Shown here in pieces: positions 1 to 6,869 of a stretch of 43,010 bases of DNA (positions are counted from its first letter, which is position 1; every line of letters starts with the position of its first letter). The notes under the pieces are model-generated. The model was not told the DNA's origin, ran no database searches, and worked only from the letters and a program-made list of their open reading frames with translations. The position numbers and the translations under genes are program-made. The stretch is from positions 1 to 43,010 of the IMG/VR virus record IMGVR_UViG_3300048927_000733. One strand, given 5' to 3'. Origin of the DNA: a virus.

Positions 1-44
1 TCATAATCCGCGTGTCGGGGGTTCAAGTCCCTCTCCCGCTACCA
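1..44 (+). tRNA. 3' part of tRNA-Met (CAT), prophage attachment core
   Basis: The window opens inside an anticodon loop. Bases 1-6 give the end of a loop with CAT at 2-4, and 7-11 (TCCGC) is the 3' strand of the anticodon stem. A T-stem GGGGG/CCCTC (17-21 with 29-33) encloses the 7-base loop TTCAAGT. The acceptor strand TCCCGCT is 34-40, the discriminator A is 41 and CCA is 42-44. The CAT anticodon could be elongator Met or Ile2; Met is preferred from the general look of the sequence. The 5' half is outside the window. The integrase gene runs antisense through it, so this is the attachment site: either attL, or the attP core if the record is a phage genome. Confidence 0.8.
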
Positions 45-1596
45 CAAGAACAGCCGACAAATCTGCTTGTGTCAGGCTCGACAGGTAGCCCTTGATTTCC
101 AGAACATAGTCCTCACCCGGCTTTCGAGGCTCGACAATTACGCTTGCGATCAGCTGCCGAAAGATCAGCATCGAATCCGCGTCGGGTATTTCTCCGGCTG
201 TTGCGAGGATTTGAGCGAGCTTTTCAATATTGTCTTTGAACCGGCGAACAGCGAGCGGGAAAAACTCAATTACATTAGATGGCTTCTCGGCCTTCGCCAT
301 ATCGGCGGCGAGCTTGTCCCGCGTTGCCCGGAGCCCTGGCAAAATAGCTGCCGCATCATCATCCTCGATGATCCCCTTGGCGACCTTCTCTACAACGCGA
401 GTGATAGCCTGCTTGGCTTCTGCCAGCTGGCGCTCCATGGAAGCCCTGTTGCGCTTCAGGTCCGCATCCACGCGGCGGCTTTCTTCCTCGTATGCATCAA
501 CATAGGCCTTGACCATTTCCGTGTCTGCGAACTGCATTCGAAGCGAGGTAAGAACCTTCTGCTCGATCTTCTCGATGTAGTATCTGGCGGTGTTGTCGCA
601 TGTCCTGGATTCGCGGTGAGTGCTGCACATCACGCGAGGGCCGCTGCGATCAGCGCCGACAACCGACATTCCCCCGCCACATGATCCACAGCGAAGCAAT
701 CCAGACAGGATGCGCCGGTTGCGCACGGCTGGCAGAGAATGTTCTTTCCGGTCTTTCCGCTGTTGTGCCGCCTGAAATAGCTTTTCGTCAACGATGCGAA
801 GGTGAGGGGCTTTCATGGTCTCATGTTCGCTTGGATCGTTCACCCGCGACACCCTACGCCCCGTGCTTGGGTCTTTGACCATGCGAACCCGGTTCCAGAT
901 CATCCGGCCATCGTATACAGGATTGCGCAGGATACCGTTACCCCGCGGGCCATTGCCGTTGATGGTGGATGCGTTCCATTTGTCGCCACGAGGAGGAGCA
1001 ATTCCTTCCTCATTCAGTGCCCCTGCGATCATGCGGGGTGAGACGCCCGAAACAAACTGCTTGAATATGCGGCGGATAATCTGGGCCTCGGCTTCCACGA
1101 TGCGAAGCTCCCCCGGCTTTCCCGGTATCGGCTCATAGCCGTATGCCTTGCCGCCAGCGCTGCGCCCAGAGCGCACGACGCCCACCATTCCCCGCTTGAC
1201 CTTCTTTGCCCCTTCCTCGCGCTGCATCTGGCCGACGACGCCATACATGCCAATTTGCATCGTATCCATGATGCCGCCGTTGACGCAGTTCATCTCGATG
1301 CTTAGGAATTTCAGCGTCTTGTGGATGCTGGCCAGGTCAGCTATGTCACGGGATATGCGATCCGGGGATTCGGAAATGATTATTTCGAATTGGCCCTTAT
1401 CGGCGTCCTGCATGAACGCAGCGAGGCCCGGACGCCCAAACATCGAAGCTCCCGATTTTGCCCTATCGTGATAGACTTTCACGATCTGTGCGCCGATCCG
1501 TTCGGCATGGCTTTCGCAAAGCCTGATTTGATCCTCCACGGACTTATCGTTTTGCAAGTCCGTGGAGTAGCGGGCATATACTGCGGCGCGTTTCAT
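1..1596 (-). CDS. Large serine recombinase (phage integrase)
   Basis: 531-residue large serine recombinase, predicted to integrate and excise the prophage by concerted double-strand breakage through a 5'-phosphoserine link. The resolvase catalytic domain covers about residues 1-150, with nucleophile Ser11 (ARYSTD) and active-site Arg80/Arg83 in SPDRISRD. A recombinase domain follows (about 165-290), then a zinc ribbon with Cys303, Cys306, Cys324 and Cys333, and a coiled coil at about 370-440. It is the last gene of the leftward operon; its ATG overlaps the stop of the preceding 43-residue ORF (ATGA). The last 14 residues (518-531, ending EPPTRGL) are the antisense translation of the tRNA 3' end, and the stop codon lies in the tRNA anticodon loop. 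The C-terminus would therefore differ before and after recombination if crossover occurs in this core. Confidence 0.93.
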   Translation of the reverse strand: MKRAAVYARYSTDLQNDKSVEDQIRLCESHAERIGAQIVKVYHDRAKSGASMFGRPGLAAFMQDADKGQFEIIISESPDRISRDIADLASIHKTLKFLSIEMNCVNGGIMDTMQIGMYGVVGQMQREEGAKKVKRGMVGVVRSGRSAGGKAYGYEPIPGKPGELRIVEAEAQIIRRIFKQFVSGVSPRMIAGALNEEGIAPPRGDKWNASTINGNGPRGNGILRNPVYDGRMIWNRVRMVKDPSTGRRVSRVNDPSEHETMKAPHLRIVDEKLFQAAQQRKDRKEHSLPAVRNRRILSGLLRCGSCGGGMSVVGADRSGPRVMCSTHRESRTCDNTARYYIEKIEQKVLTSLRMQFADTEMVKAYVDAYEEESRRVDADLKRNRASMERQLAEAKQAITRVVEKVAKGIIEDDDAAAILPGLRATRDKLAADMAKAEKPSNVIEFFPLAVRRFKDNIEKLAQILATAGEIPDADSMLIFRQLIASVIVEPRKPGEDYVLEIKGYLSSLTQADLSAVLVVAGEGLEPPTRGL

Positions 1597-1724
1597 TTGG
1601 TTCGTATTTCCTTGGCGTCTGGCTTTTCGTCGTCGTTCGACGGTGGAGGCGCCACAGCGTCAATCCTCGCCTGCCGCCTTGCCAATGCCTTCACGAACTC
1701 AATCAAGAGGTTTGGCTGATCCAT
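1593..1724 (-). CDS. Small hypothetical protein coupled to the integrase
   Basis: 43-residue ORF starting MDQPNLLIEF and ending KEIRTK. It starts 3 bases after the stop of the S24-like gene, with GGGGAT as a possible ribosome binding site. Its TGA overlaps the integrase ATG as ATGA. Position in an otherwise gapless coupled operon is the main argument that it is real; it may simply couple translation to the integrase. The N-terminal half is a predicted amphipathic helix and the rest is charged and probably disordered. No family recognised. Confidence 0.55.
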   Translation of the reverse strand: MDQPNLLIEFVKALARRQARIDAVAPPPSNDDEKPDAKEIRTK

Positions 1725-1727
1725 CGG

Positions 1728-2141
1728 TCAGTTATCCCCGTTATTCGACTTGTCCACAGGCTCCAACGCATTGCGGAGCATCGGTTCGTTCGTGACCTTT
1801 ATGTTGGCCACGACAAAGCCCAGCACCATTTCGTCAAATTCTTCACGGGTGAAGTAGAAGTGACCTTGATCGTTGCCACGATGATACAAGGGGTTATCGA
1901 GGCGCATGCGGATCGGCTTATCTTTGCGACCGGAGCCACTGGCGCGGTAGAGCGTGCTGCCAGCACCCCAATCAACAAGATACACGCCTTCGCACTGATA
2001 ATGGTCAGTTGGCGCGATCATGACATAGTCGCGTTTGCTCATAAGATCGGGAGCCATGCCATCCCCATCTACCATGCGAATGCGCAGGCTATCGGACAAG
2101 ACTTTTTCAGCGGGAATAACGGGGGCGAAGAAGTCGTTCAT
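1728..2141 (-). CDS. LexA/S24-fold protein without HTH, probably non-catalytic
   Basis: 137 residues resembling only the C-terminal S24 (LexA/CI peptidase) domain of a repressor; no helix-turn-helix precedes it. The motif VDGDGMAPDL at 24-33 matches the family GDSM-P signature, but the catalytic Ser is Gly28. The downstream strand reads GSTLYR where the general-base Lys is expected. It should therefore not self-cleave. It might act as a dimerisation partner or competitor for the CI-like repressor encoded at 4009; that role is inference. ATGA overlap with the gene upstream. Confidence 0.7.
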   Translation of the reverse strand: MNDFFAPVIPAEKVLSDSLRIRMVDGDGMAPDLMSKRDYVMIAPTDHYQCEGVYLVDWGAGSTLYRASGSGRKDKPIRMRLDNPLYHRGNDQGHFYFTREEFDEMVLGFVVANIKVTNEPMLRNALEPVDKSNNGDN

Positions 2142-2359
2142 GCCGACGCCCTCCGCTTATCATTACGAGGAACGACCATCACGAACGCAACATTTTCCTC
2201 GTGCTCAATGTGGACCCTCCACGATCTGCCGTGGATTTCCTCCATCAGAAAAGCCAAGTAGTCAGCAACCTGCCGAACCTCATCGGTCGCAACCTTGGCC
2301 GTGGCCGATAGTGACGACAGCGATGGTGGAAGGTTTGGTTTTCGAGATAGGTTTGCCAT
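2138..2359 (-). CDS. Hypothetical early protein (73 aa)
   Basis: Unrecognised. A Ser/Pro-rich N-terminus is followed by a helical segment (EVRQVADYLAFLMEEI) and a beta-like tail ending in basic residues. It lies between the Tat-signal gene and the S24-like gene, with 1-base (TAATG) and 4-base (ATGA) overlaps, so it is almost certainly co-translated with them. Confidence 0.7.
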   Translation of the reverse strand: MANLSRKPNLPPSLSSLSATAKVATDEVRQVADYLAFLMEEIHGRSWRVHIEHEENVAFVMVVPRNDKRRASA

Positions 2360-2802
2360 TACACGGCACCTCCAATCTTGCGGACGAGTGCCAAGCGTAA
2401 ATCCGGCTCAAACATGTACCTGACGCCGAGGTGTTTCGCATCTCGAGGTGTCAGCTTGAAACACCGGCCAAGCTTGATACAGTCACAGTCGGCGCGCCGC
2501 TCTACGAGAAAGATGGGGCGGATTTTTGCGGTGAACTCCACCTCGTAGAAACCCTTGCCCTGCCACTCTACAATGCGCGGTTTGAATGGCTCCAGGAAAG
2601 TAATCAGGGCATTGCCATTGCGGATAAGCTGAACTCCCTCACCATGGACAGCAACCATCGCCGCCTCCAACACCTCAACAGCCGAATCAAGTTGCTGCTG
2701 TGGTGTGATTTCAGGTACTGCGACAATGGCGGATGCGGATGCTGCCACAGGCAACGAAGCGACGGCCACGCCGCCGAGGAAAGAACGACGTGTCGTTTTC
2801 AT
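2359..2802 (-). CDS. Predicted Tat-exported protein
   Basis: 147 residues from ATG at 2802, chosen because the preceding TGA overlaps it (ATGA) and because it places a twin-arginine signal at the very N-terminus: TRRSFLGG at residues 4-11, then a hydrophobic stretch and Ala-rich cleavage region near residue 25. A longer frame reaches 2931 but would bury the signal. The mature part is mixed alpha/beta with a CDC motif and no recognised domain. Export of a folded protein from an early, repressor-controlled operon is unusual; a periplasmic role such as superinfection exclusion is possible but unproven. Confidence 0.7.
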   Translation of the reverse strand: MKTTRRSFLGGVAVASLPVAASASAIVAVPEITPQQQLDSAVEVLEAAMVAVHGEGVQLIRNGNALITFLEPFKPRIVEWQGKGFYEVEFTAKIRPIFLVERRADCDCIKLGRCFKLTPRDAKHLGVRYMFEPDLRLALVRKIGGAV

Positions 2803-3170
2803 ACGTTTGCCCTCCGGTCGAAGGCGGAAATCTTTGTGAGCATGACCGTATGGCCTCCCACGTTCGACGGCAGCACCATGGCCTGAAAGCTTCCGCCCTG
2901 ATAATCCTTGAGCGCTTCGGAAAGCTCCCATGACAGGCGCTCGACGCGATCAACCGGCAAGTCGTCTGGCCTCTGCCCCATCGGGAAAGCGCCGAAACCG
3001 TTGAAGCTCTGAGGGGCCGGGGGCATGACGTAGCCAAACCATTTCCCTTTGTCGCAATGCTCAAGAGTTGCGGACAATTCCTTGAGCAAGCGACGTGCTT
3101 TCACCCAAGGATGTTCGATAGTCGAGTCTGTCGGCATGGCTTCGCCAGCGGCCCGAATCGTGTTCGGCAT
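2799..3170 (-). CDS. Hypothetical early protein (123 aa)
   Basis: Unrecognised soluble protein, rich in short helices (HPWVKARRLLKELSATLEHC, then RVERLSWELSEALKDY). It is the second gene of the leftward operon, 49 bases after rha, and overlaps the Tat-signal gene by ATGA. A second ATG 11 codons in (MPTDST) is an alternative start. Confidence 0.7.
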   Translation of the reverse strand: MPNTIRAAGEAMPTDSTIEHPWVKARRLLKELSATLEHCDKGKWFGYVMPPAPQSFNGFGAFPMGQRPDDLPVDRVERLSWELSEALKDYQGGSFQAMVLPSNVGGHTVMLTKISAFDRRANV

Positions 3171-3219
3171 GATGGTTCTCCAAATTTCAGTTGATTGGGG
3201 TTCCTCCGACGGAGGAGAG

Positions 3220-3927
3220 CTATTCCCGCCGGATCAGTTTGAACCGGCCGTTTATGCTTGGATGTGTGGCTGTAGTGGCGGTCGCCGGAGCGCATTCGCT
3301 GACGAAGCGCTTGAACAGCTTGGTAATGTCGATGATCTGGTAAACAGCAAAGCTGCTGCCCTGCGCGTTCTCATGGCCGTTCTTCACCATAGCGAAGACA
3401 GGCGGGCGATATGAAATTGAGGTTAGGACCTCGTCCACCAGCCAAGCAGGCAGACCGTGCAGCTTGTTAATGCGTGCCTTGATTTCAGTCTTCGTCTCGC
3501 AATGCTGCGGCTTGTCGGTCAGAGCGGTCATGGAAGCGATCATGTCAACGCGCTGCTCAACCGCTGACTGGCGGCGCTCGAAGTCCACAAGCGCTTGAGC
3601 GTTCTGCAGAACTATCTCTGCCGTTGTCATAGGGCGGGGCGCGGAAAGCGCAGCCTCCATCTCGCGCATACGGCGGATCACAGCCAGGCGGGCGGCGGCG
3701 CTGTAGCCCAGAAGCAATGTTTCGGTCAGGTCGCGGTCAAGCCGGTACTCTGGCCGATCCTTGTTCTGGCTGTCTTTATAGGTGAACGCAAATTTGCTCT
3801 CACCGATTTCGAGGTCGGCAAACATCACCCGGATATCCCGCATAACGTCTGCGTGTCTCTTAGTCGTCAGATCCGCGATCTCGCGGCTCGTCATGGTGAC
3901 AGTTGAGGTTGTGAGATGCGATTGCAT
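3220..3927 (-). CDS. rha: Rha-family phage regulatory protein
   Basis: 235 residues. The N-terminal part carries the Rha (pRha) signature: MTSREIADLTTKRHADVMRDI at about 12-32 followed by the YRLDRDLTETLLLGY segment, typical of the phage Rha DNA-binding-like domain. A helical linker leads to a C-terminal region (about 130-235, KIEIKARIN-like and YQIIDITKLFKRF) resembling anti-repressor C-terminal domains. In P22-like and other phages Rha-type proteins interfere with lytic growth or integration-host-factor-dependent events. Here it is first in the leftward operon, directly behind operator-covered promoter sequence, so it should be silenced by the CI-like repressor in the lysogen. Confidence 0.85.
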   Translation of the reverse strand: MQSHLTTSTVTMTSREIADLTTKRHADVMRDIRVMFADLEIGESKFAFTYKDSQNKDRPEYRLDRDLTETLLLGYSAAARLAVIRRMREMEAALSAPRPMTTAEIVLQNAQALVDFERRQSAVEQRVDMIASMTALTDKPQHCETKTEIKARINKLHGLPAWLVDEVLTSISYRPPVFAMVKNGHENAQGSSFAVYQIIDITKLFKRFVSECAPATATTATHPSINGRFKLIRRE

Positions 3928-3949
3928 GTTCGCTCCATCGAGTTGATGG

Positions 3950-3963
3950 ATGCATTAATGCAT
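3950..3963. promoter_or_regulatory. Repressor operator, leftward copy 1
   Basis: Perfect palindrome ATGCATTAATGCAT. It is one of four copies of the 12-base core TGCATTAATGCA, all flanking the CI-like repressor gene and nowhere else noticed in the window. Confidence 0.75.
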
Positions 3964-3983
3964 AATTAAATTATTAGCGTCAA
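3954..3983 (-). promoter_or_regulatory. Predicted leftward promoter of the rha-int operon
   Basis: Reading leftward there is TTGACG (3983-3978), an 18-base spacer and ATTAAT (3959-3954). The -10 lies inside the operator palindrome at 3950-3963, so repressor binding would block polymerase. The -35 matches 5 of 6 and the -10 4 of 6 bases of the sigma-70 consensus. Confidence 0.5.
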
Positions 3984-3992
3984 CAGAAATAA

Positions 3993-4006
3993 GTGCATTA
4001 ATGCAC
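3993..4006. promoter_or_regulatory. Repressor operator, leftward copy 2
   Basis: Perfect palindrome GTGCATTAATGCAC, centred 43 bp from copy 1 (about four helical turns) and just upstream of the rha -35. It abuts the 3' end of the repressor gene. Confidence 0.75.
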
Positions 4007-4008
4007 AA

Positions 4009-4821
4009 TCACTGAAACGGGTCGATAATTGGCTTCGTTCTTTCCTGCGCCAATGACCTGTCTCGAACATCTCGAACGGAATACAGCGCGGTGCCTAACA
4101 CCTTGTATGTTCGATGTTTTGGGTCAGTCGTCATTTCAATGGTTTCACCGTAGCGCGGATCGTCACTGTCGAACTGAAAATATGATTTAACGCCTGATCT
4201 GATGATAGCGCGCCTGATTGTTATCTCCATAAGGCCGTTCGTCCACCGCTCGATTGCTACCAGATCCCCGTGCCTAGGCTCATCGTCTTCTCCATACGGT
4301 CGCCTGAAGAGAACGTACTCACCTTTGCGAGCGTAGGGGGTAGCAGAATCGTCAACCATCTCCAAAGCAAACACTTCGGATTCTTTCGCGTCTGGAATAG
4401 CCAGCCACAGCACCTGTACAGAATGACTATTGGTGATTCCGGGATTCCTCCAAACTCCTGCTGCGGCCTCTCCAATGACGTATGTGAGATTTCTCGGCGT
4501 AGGTTCGTCAGACATCGTCACACGGCCGAGCGGACCGCGTGTATACATGTCTTCCCTGTGCATCGGAGAAAGCGCCATCTCGGCATAGTCTTTCGCCTGG
4601 AAGAACGGGGCTGGGCTTATGCCGCTAAATTTGGCGATCTTATTAATTGTTGTCGTAGAGAGATTGAACTGATGAGTTGGGTCGTTCAGCGCTCGTGTGA
4701 GAGTGGTGGACGCCAGCTTTGCTCCCTTAGCCAAAGCGGATGGCGTAAGGTTCATCTCCCTCATCACAAAGGCAGCGTATGCTTTTCCAGCGGAATTTAT
4801 ATCGGTCATAGGATTTTCCAT
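4009..4821 (-). CDS. CI-like repressor (HTH plus S24 domain)
   Basis: 270 residues from ATG 4821. A longer frame to 4845 starts with GTG, and ATG 4809 (MTDINS) has a slightly better GGAAAA site, so the start is uncertain. The N-terminal HTH (about 24-66) reads NLTPSALAKGAKLASTTLTR. The C-terminal LexA-fold domain (about 112-230) has an Ala-Gly pair (121-122) where such repressors are cut and Ser159 in DDSATP at the nucleophile position. The expected catalytic Lys position reads Arg-Arg (203-204). It is expected to bind the TGCATTAATGCA operators on both sides and maintain lysogeny. Lack of the Lys suggests that RecA-stimulated autocleavage may be weak or absent. Confidence 0.88.
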   Translation of the reverse strand: MENPMTDINSAGKAYAAFVMREMNLTPSALAKGAKLASTTLTRALNDPTHQFNLSTTTINKIAKFSGISPAPFFQAKDYAEMALSPMHREDMYTRGPLGRVTMSDEPTPRNLTYVIGEAAAGVWRNPGITNSHSVQVLWLAIPDAKESEVFALEMVDDSATPYARKGEYVLFRRPYGEDDEPRHGDLVAIERWTNGLMEITIRRAIIRSGVKSYFQFDSDDPRYGETIEMTTDPKHRTYKVLGTALYSVRDVRDRSLAQERTKPIIDPFQ

Positions 4822-4847
4822 AGCAAAAGGTGTGCAGAAAAGCACGA

Positions 4848-4859
4848 TGCATTAATGCT
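4848..4859. promoter_or_regulatory. Repressor operator, rightward copy 1 (imperfect)
   Basis: TGCATTAATGCT, 11 of 12 match to the core. It is centred 21 bp (two helical turns) from the perfect copy at 4869, an arrangement that favours cooperative binding on one face of the DNA. Confidence 0.65.
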
Positions 4860-4862
4860 TGA

Positions 4863-4868
4863 AGTATA
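4863..4868 (-). promoter_or_regulatory. Possible -10 of the repressor promoter
   Basis: Leftward TATACT, 5 of 6 to consensus, between the two operator copies. No good -35 is seen at 17 bp, which would fit a repressor-maintenance promoter that needs activation. Confidence 0.35.
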
Positions 4869-4880
4869 TGCATTAATGCA
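4869..4880. promoter_or_regulatory. Repressor operator, rightward copy 2
   Basis: Perfect TGCATTAATGCA placed exactly in the spacer of the rightward early promoter and next to the leftward -10, so one bound dimer could control both directions. Confidence 0.75.
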
Positions 4881-4896
4881 CTATGAATGTCTGGCT

Positions 4897-5109
4897 ATGA
4901 CATTTCACACCGATATCCAAAATATTGAGAGGCGCTTGCGTTCGGCTCGCATTCCCCTCCAGAGACTTTTTCAAGAAGCCGGTATCAATGGGTCTACGTG
5001 GACCCGTTGGCGCGCGCACAAGACCAGCCCTCGTTTAAACACATGGAATGATGTGCAGCGGGCTGCTGAAGATTTGATCCTTCGGAAGGCTGGCGAGGTG
5101 AAATCATGA
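4897..5109 (+). CDS. Cro-like small DNA-binding protein
   Basis: 70 residues, divergent from the CI-like gene and first in the rightward operon, the usual place of cro. It is helical and basic with an HTH-like segment (LQRLFQEAGINGSTWTRWRA, about 21-40). The frame is open further upstream, but ATG 4897 follows the predicted promoter; ATG 4876 inside the operator is the alternative. No Shine-Dalgarno sequence is present, so translation may be leaderless. ATGA overlap with the next gene. Confidence 0.72.
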   Translation: MTFHTDIQNIERRLRSARIPLQRLFQEAGINGSTWTRWRAHKTSPRLNTWNDVQRAAEDLILRKAGEVKS

Positions 5110-5264
5110 TCACTACCGCCGCCATCTGGCTTTCCAATCTCCCCACATGGCCACCGGAACCCGCCCAGGAGTGGGCGACACGGTTTGGCATTTCGCTGTT
5201 CGACGCTGCGCAGGCAGTCGAGGAAGCCCGCAACATGCTGATGCTGCGGAGGGCTTTCGGATGA
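5106..5264 (+). CDS. Small hypothetical early protein (52 aa)
   Basis: Starts MITTAAIWLSNLPTWPPEPA and ends LMLRRAFG. Both junctions are ATGA overlaps (5106-5109 and 5261-5264), which argues strongly that it is translated. It has Trp/Pro-rich first half and a helical second half (ISLFDAAQAVEEARNML), reminiscent of a small HTH-type or protein-protein helix. Family not recognised. Confidence 0.65.
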   Translation: MITTAAIWLSNLPTWPPEPAQEWATRFGISLFDAAQAVEEARNMLMLRRAFG

Positions 5265-6118
5265 AGGCGGCTTACAAGAGAAACCGCGATGGCTCCCAGC
5301 AATTCCTCTTTGGGAAAGTCATTCTCAAAGAGCAGCCGAACCGCAAGCGCGATCCTCGCTTCCAATGGAAGTTCTCGCTCGAAATCATGCGGTTGCGCGA
5401 AATTGAACTGATTATCCGCCATCGCCATGAGCGCGGCATTCCTGACCCTGAAGGCACCGACGACACAGAAAACTGCATGGCTTACATTCAAGCGGTCGCC
5501 AGTACCCCACGTTCGCAGTCGGTCGTTGATTGGTGCAAGACGTGGGCCCCATGGATATCCAACGACGCCCTGCTTGGACTCGTATGGACCCATCGCAGAC
5601 GCAAATACATGCTCGGCGCGGAATCCACTGCAAAGCTGCTCCACGTCACGATGAAAGAGCGAGATGCTCTTGGCCTGAAAACCATTGGCGCCTGCGATGT
5701 GTCGGAGGAAGAGCGAAAGGCGATCAGCAAGAAGCTCAAGCAAGAGCGGGATCGCATCCGGCAACAGGAAAACAGACAGGCAAAAGGCACTGTTCCTCGC
5801 GGTTCCTATGAGGCTGCATCTGCTGAAAGTCTCAAACCTTGGGAAGCCGCTGGGGTGTCTCGCAGGACATGGTATCGCAAGCGTGGCACAGGTCCGTCGC
5901 GAGTAGATATATACAGGAATGGCGACACACCTGTGCCAACGTCTCAAACTCCTCTTTCAAAAGAGAAAAAACCAGCACTCGCAGATATCCCAACCGATAT
6001 GCATCAAGCACGCGCAGCGGGGTTGATGGTGGGTCTGGGGGATCATCCCCCAGCGGGGCTCCAAGGGGCCGCGCCCCATGGGAATGGCGACACTGGCACT
6101 CATGAAAGGGCGGCGTGA
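5261..6118 (+). CDS. Putative DNA-binding early protein, possible replication or regulatory role
   Basis: 285 residues from ATG 5261; a longer frame from 5147 is rejected because 5261 overlaps the previous stop (ATGA). Two HTH-like stretches are visible, at about 118-140 (GAESTAKLLHVTMKERDALG) and 190-208 (LKPWEAAGVSRRTWYRK), separated by a charged helix rich in Arg/Lys/Glu. The C-terminal 70 residues look disordered and are partly encoded by GC-rich palindromes (6035-6077). It is the largest early gene, in the place where many phages keep replication genes, but no polymerase, primase or helicase motif is present. Confidence 0.75.
   Translation: MKAAYKRNRDGSQQFLFGKVILKEQPNRKRDPRFQWKFSLEIMRLREIELIIRHRHERGIPDPEGTDDTENCMAYIQAVASTPRSQSVVDWCKTWAPWISNDALLGLVWTHRRRKYMLGAESTAKLLHVTMKERDALGLKTIGACDVSEEERKAISKKLKQERDRIRQQENRQAKGTVPRGSYEAASAESLKPWEAAGVSRRTWYRKRGTGPSRVDIYRNGDTPVPTSQTPLSKEKKPALADIPTDMHQARAAGLMVGLGDHPPAGLQGAAPHGNGDTGTHERAA
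6035..6077. repeat. GC-rich double palindrome inside an early gene
   Basis: CTGGGGGATCATCCCCCAG (6035-6053) is a perfect palindrome around a central base. It is followed by GGGGC elements (6055-6059 and 6065-6069) that can pair with GCCCC at 6073-6077. It is translated in frame as part of the preceding protein's tail. It may be a REP-like mobile palindrome or an origin-type structure. Confidence 0.6.
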
Positions 6119-6399
6119 TGGATACCAAGCCAACGGCCCAGATCATCCCGTTCCCAGTTGATCAAGAAGTTCTCTTCATCCGCGAAACGGCACGCATCCT
6201 CGCGATCCGCCAAGGCGTAGCAGCAGATCGATTTTGGCAGATGACGTGTCGTCGTCTTTACGCGCGTCTTCAGGTCCAAGGCATGGCGCAGCCCGACATC
6301 GAGCGGGAGGTCAAGAGCTTCGCCGCCGCAGTGTTTGCCCAGATTGACCGCGTGAATGCCCTTCAACACCAGCATCATAATCCCCGAGGTGCAGCATGA
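6118..6399 (+). CDS. Small early protein, DUF6074-like
   Basis: 93 residues from ATG 6118 (TGATG overlap); a GTG at 6115 would give GTGA overlap, but AAAGGG at 6105-6110 is better spaced for the ATG. The N-terminus (AQIIPFPVDQEVLFIRETAR) has the IIPFP...R.TA pattern that I associate with the DUF6074 family of alphaproteobacterial phages and islands; the assignment is from memory. A helical C-terminal half follows. Function unknown. Confidence 0.72.
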   Translation: MDTKPTAQIIPFPVDQEVLFIRETARILAIRQGVAADRFWQMTCRRLYARLQVQGMAQPDIEREVKSFAAAVFAQIDRVNALQHQHHNPRGAA

Positions 6400-6869
6400 C
6401 CGATATTTCAGGACCTCTGTCCAAAGCCGACGCGATGGCTTTTTACGACTTCCTCCATCAGCGGCTTTTTGGTTGGAATATTTCCATATCGTCAAACAAT
6501 CCACGCGGGATGATCGACGGTAGGTGCAAATCTGCCAAGATCGGTGACCGGCTGCTGAAGGATGTATTCCTGAATGGTCCGCACTGGCGGGAATTCGTCG
6601 CATTCGCCATGGATGGCCGAGATCCGATAAGCCTTTGGCCCGAGCAGATGCAAGAGTTCGTGCGCTTCTGCCTTAATCATCGATGCCTAAGAGAGATCAA
6701 CGAACCGCTGTCTGTTGGTGGTCTTGAAAAACGAACGATGTGCCAAGGCATGCCGGCATGGCCTGAATTCCTAAACCGCTACGATAACACCGCCACGCTC
6801 GCAGACATGCCCACACTGCCGCCTGCCTCTGAAATCTATCGGGCGATGGAAGCCAGGAGGCGCGCATGA
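6396..6869 (+). CDS. Hypothetical early protein (157 aa)
   Basis: Unrecognised soluble protein with aromatic-rich segments (FYDFLHQRLFGW; WPEQMQEFVRFCLNHRC). ATGA overlaps at both ends tie it into the early operon. No catalytic motif seen. Confidence 0.75.
   Translation: MTDISGPLSKADAMAFYDFLHQRLFGWNISISSNNPRGMIDGRCKSAKIGDRLLKDVFLNGPHWREFVAFAMDGRDPISLWPEQMQEFVRFCLNHRCLREINEPLSVGGLEKRTMCQGMPAWPEFLNRYDNTATLADMPTLPPASEIYRAMEARRRA

Larger units (their letters stand above)
4859..4887 (+). promoter_or_regulatory. Predicted rightward early promoter (cro operon)
   Basis: TTGAAG (4859-4864), a 17-base spacer and TATGAA (4882-4887). The spacer contains the perfect operator. A start point about 7 bases after the -10 (around 4894) leaves almost no leader before the ATG at 4897. 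Confidence 0.55.

Noticed and set aside
4009-4845. Repressor start at GTG 4845
   Set aside because: No ribosome site, and it would lie between the operators; ATG 4821 or 4809 fits better.
4994-5947. 317-codon leftward frame opposite the early operon
   Set aside because: Opposes a chain of overlapping genes with good start signals; composition is that of a shadow.
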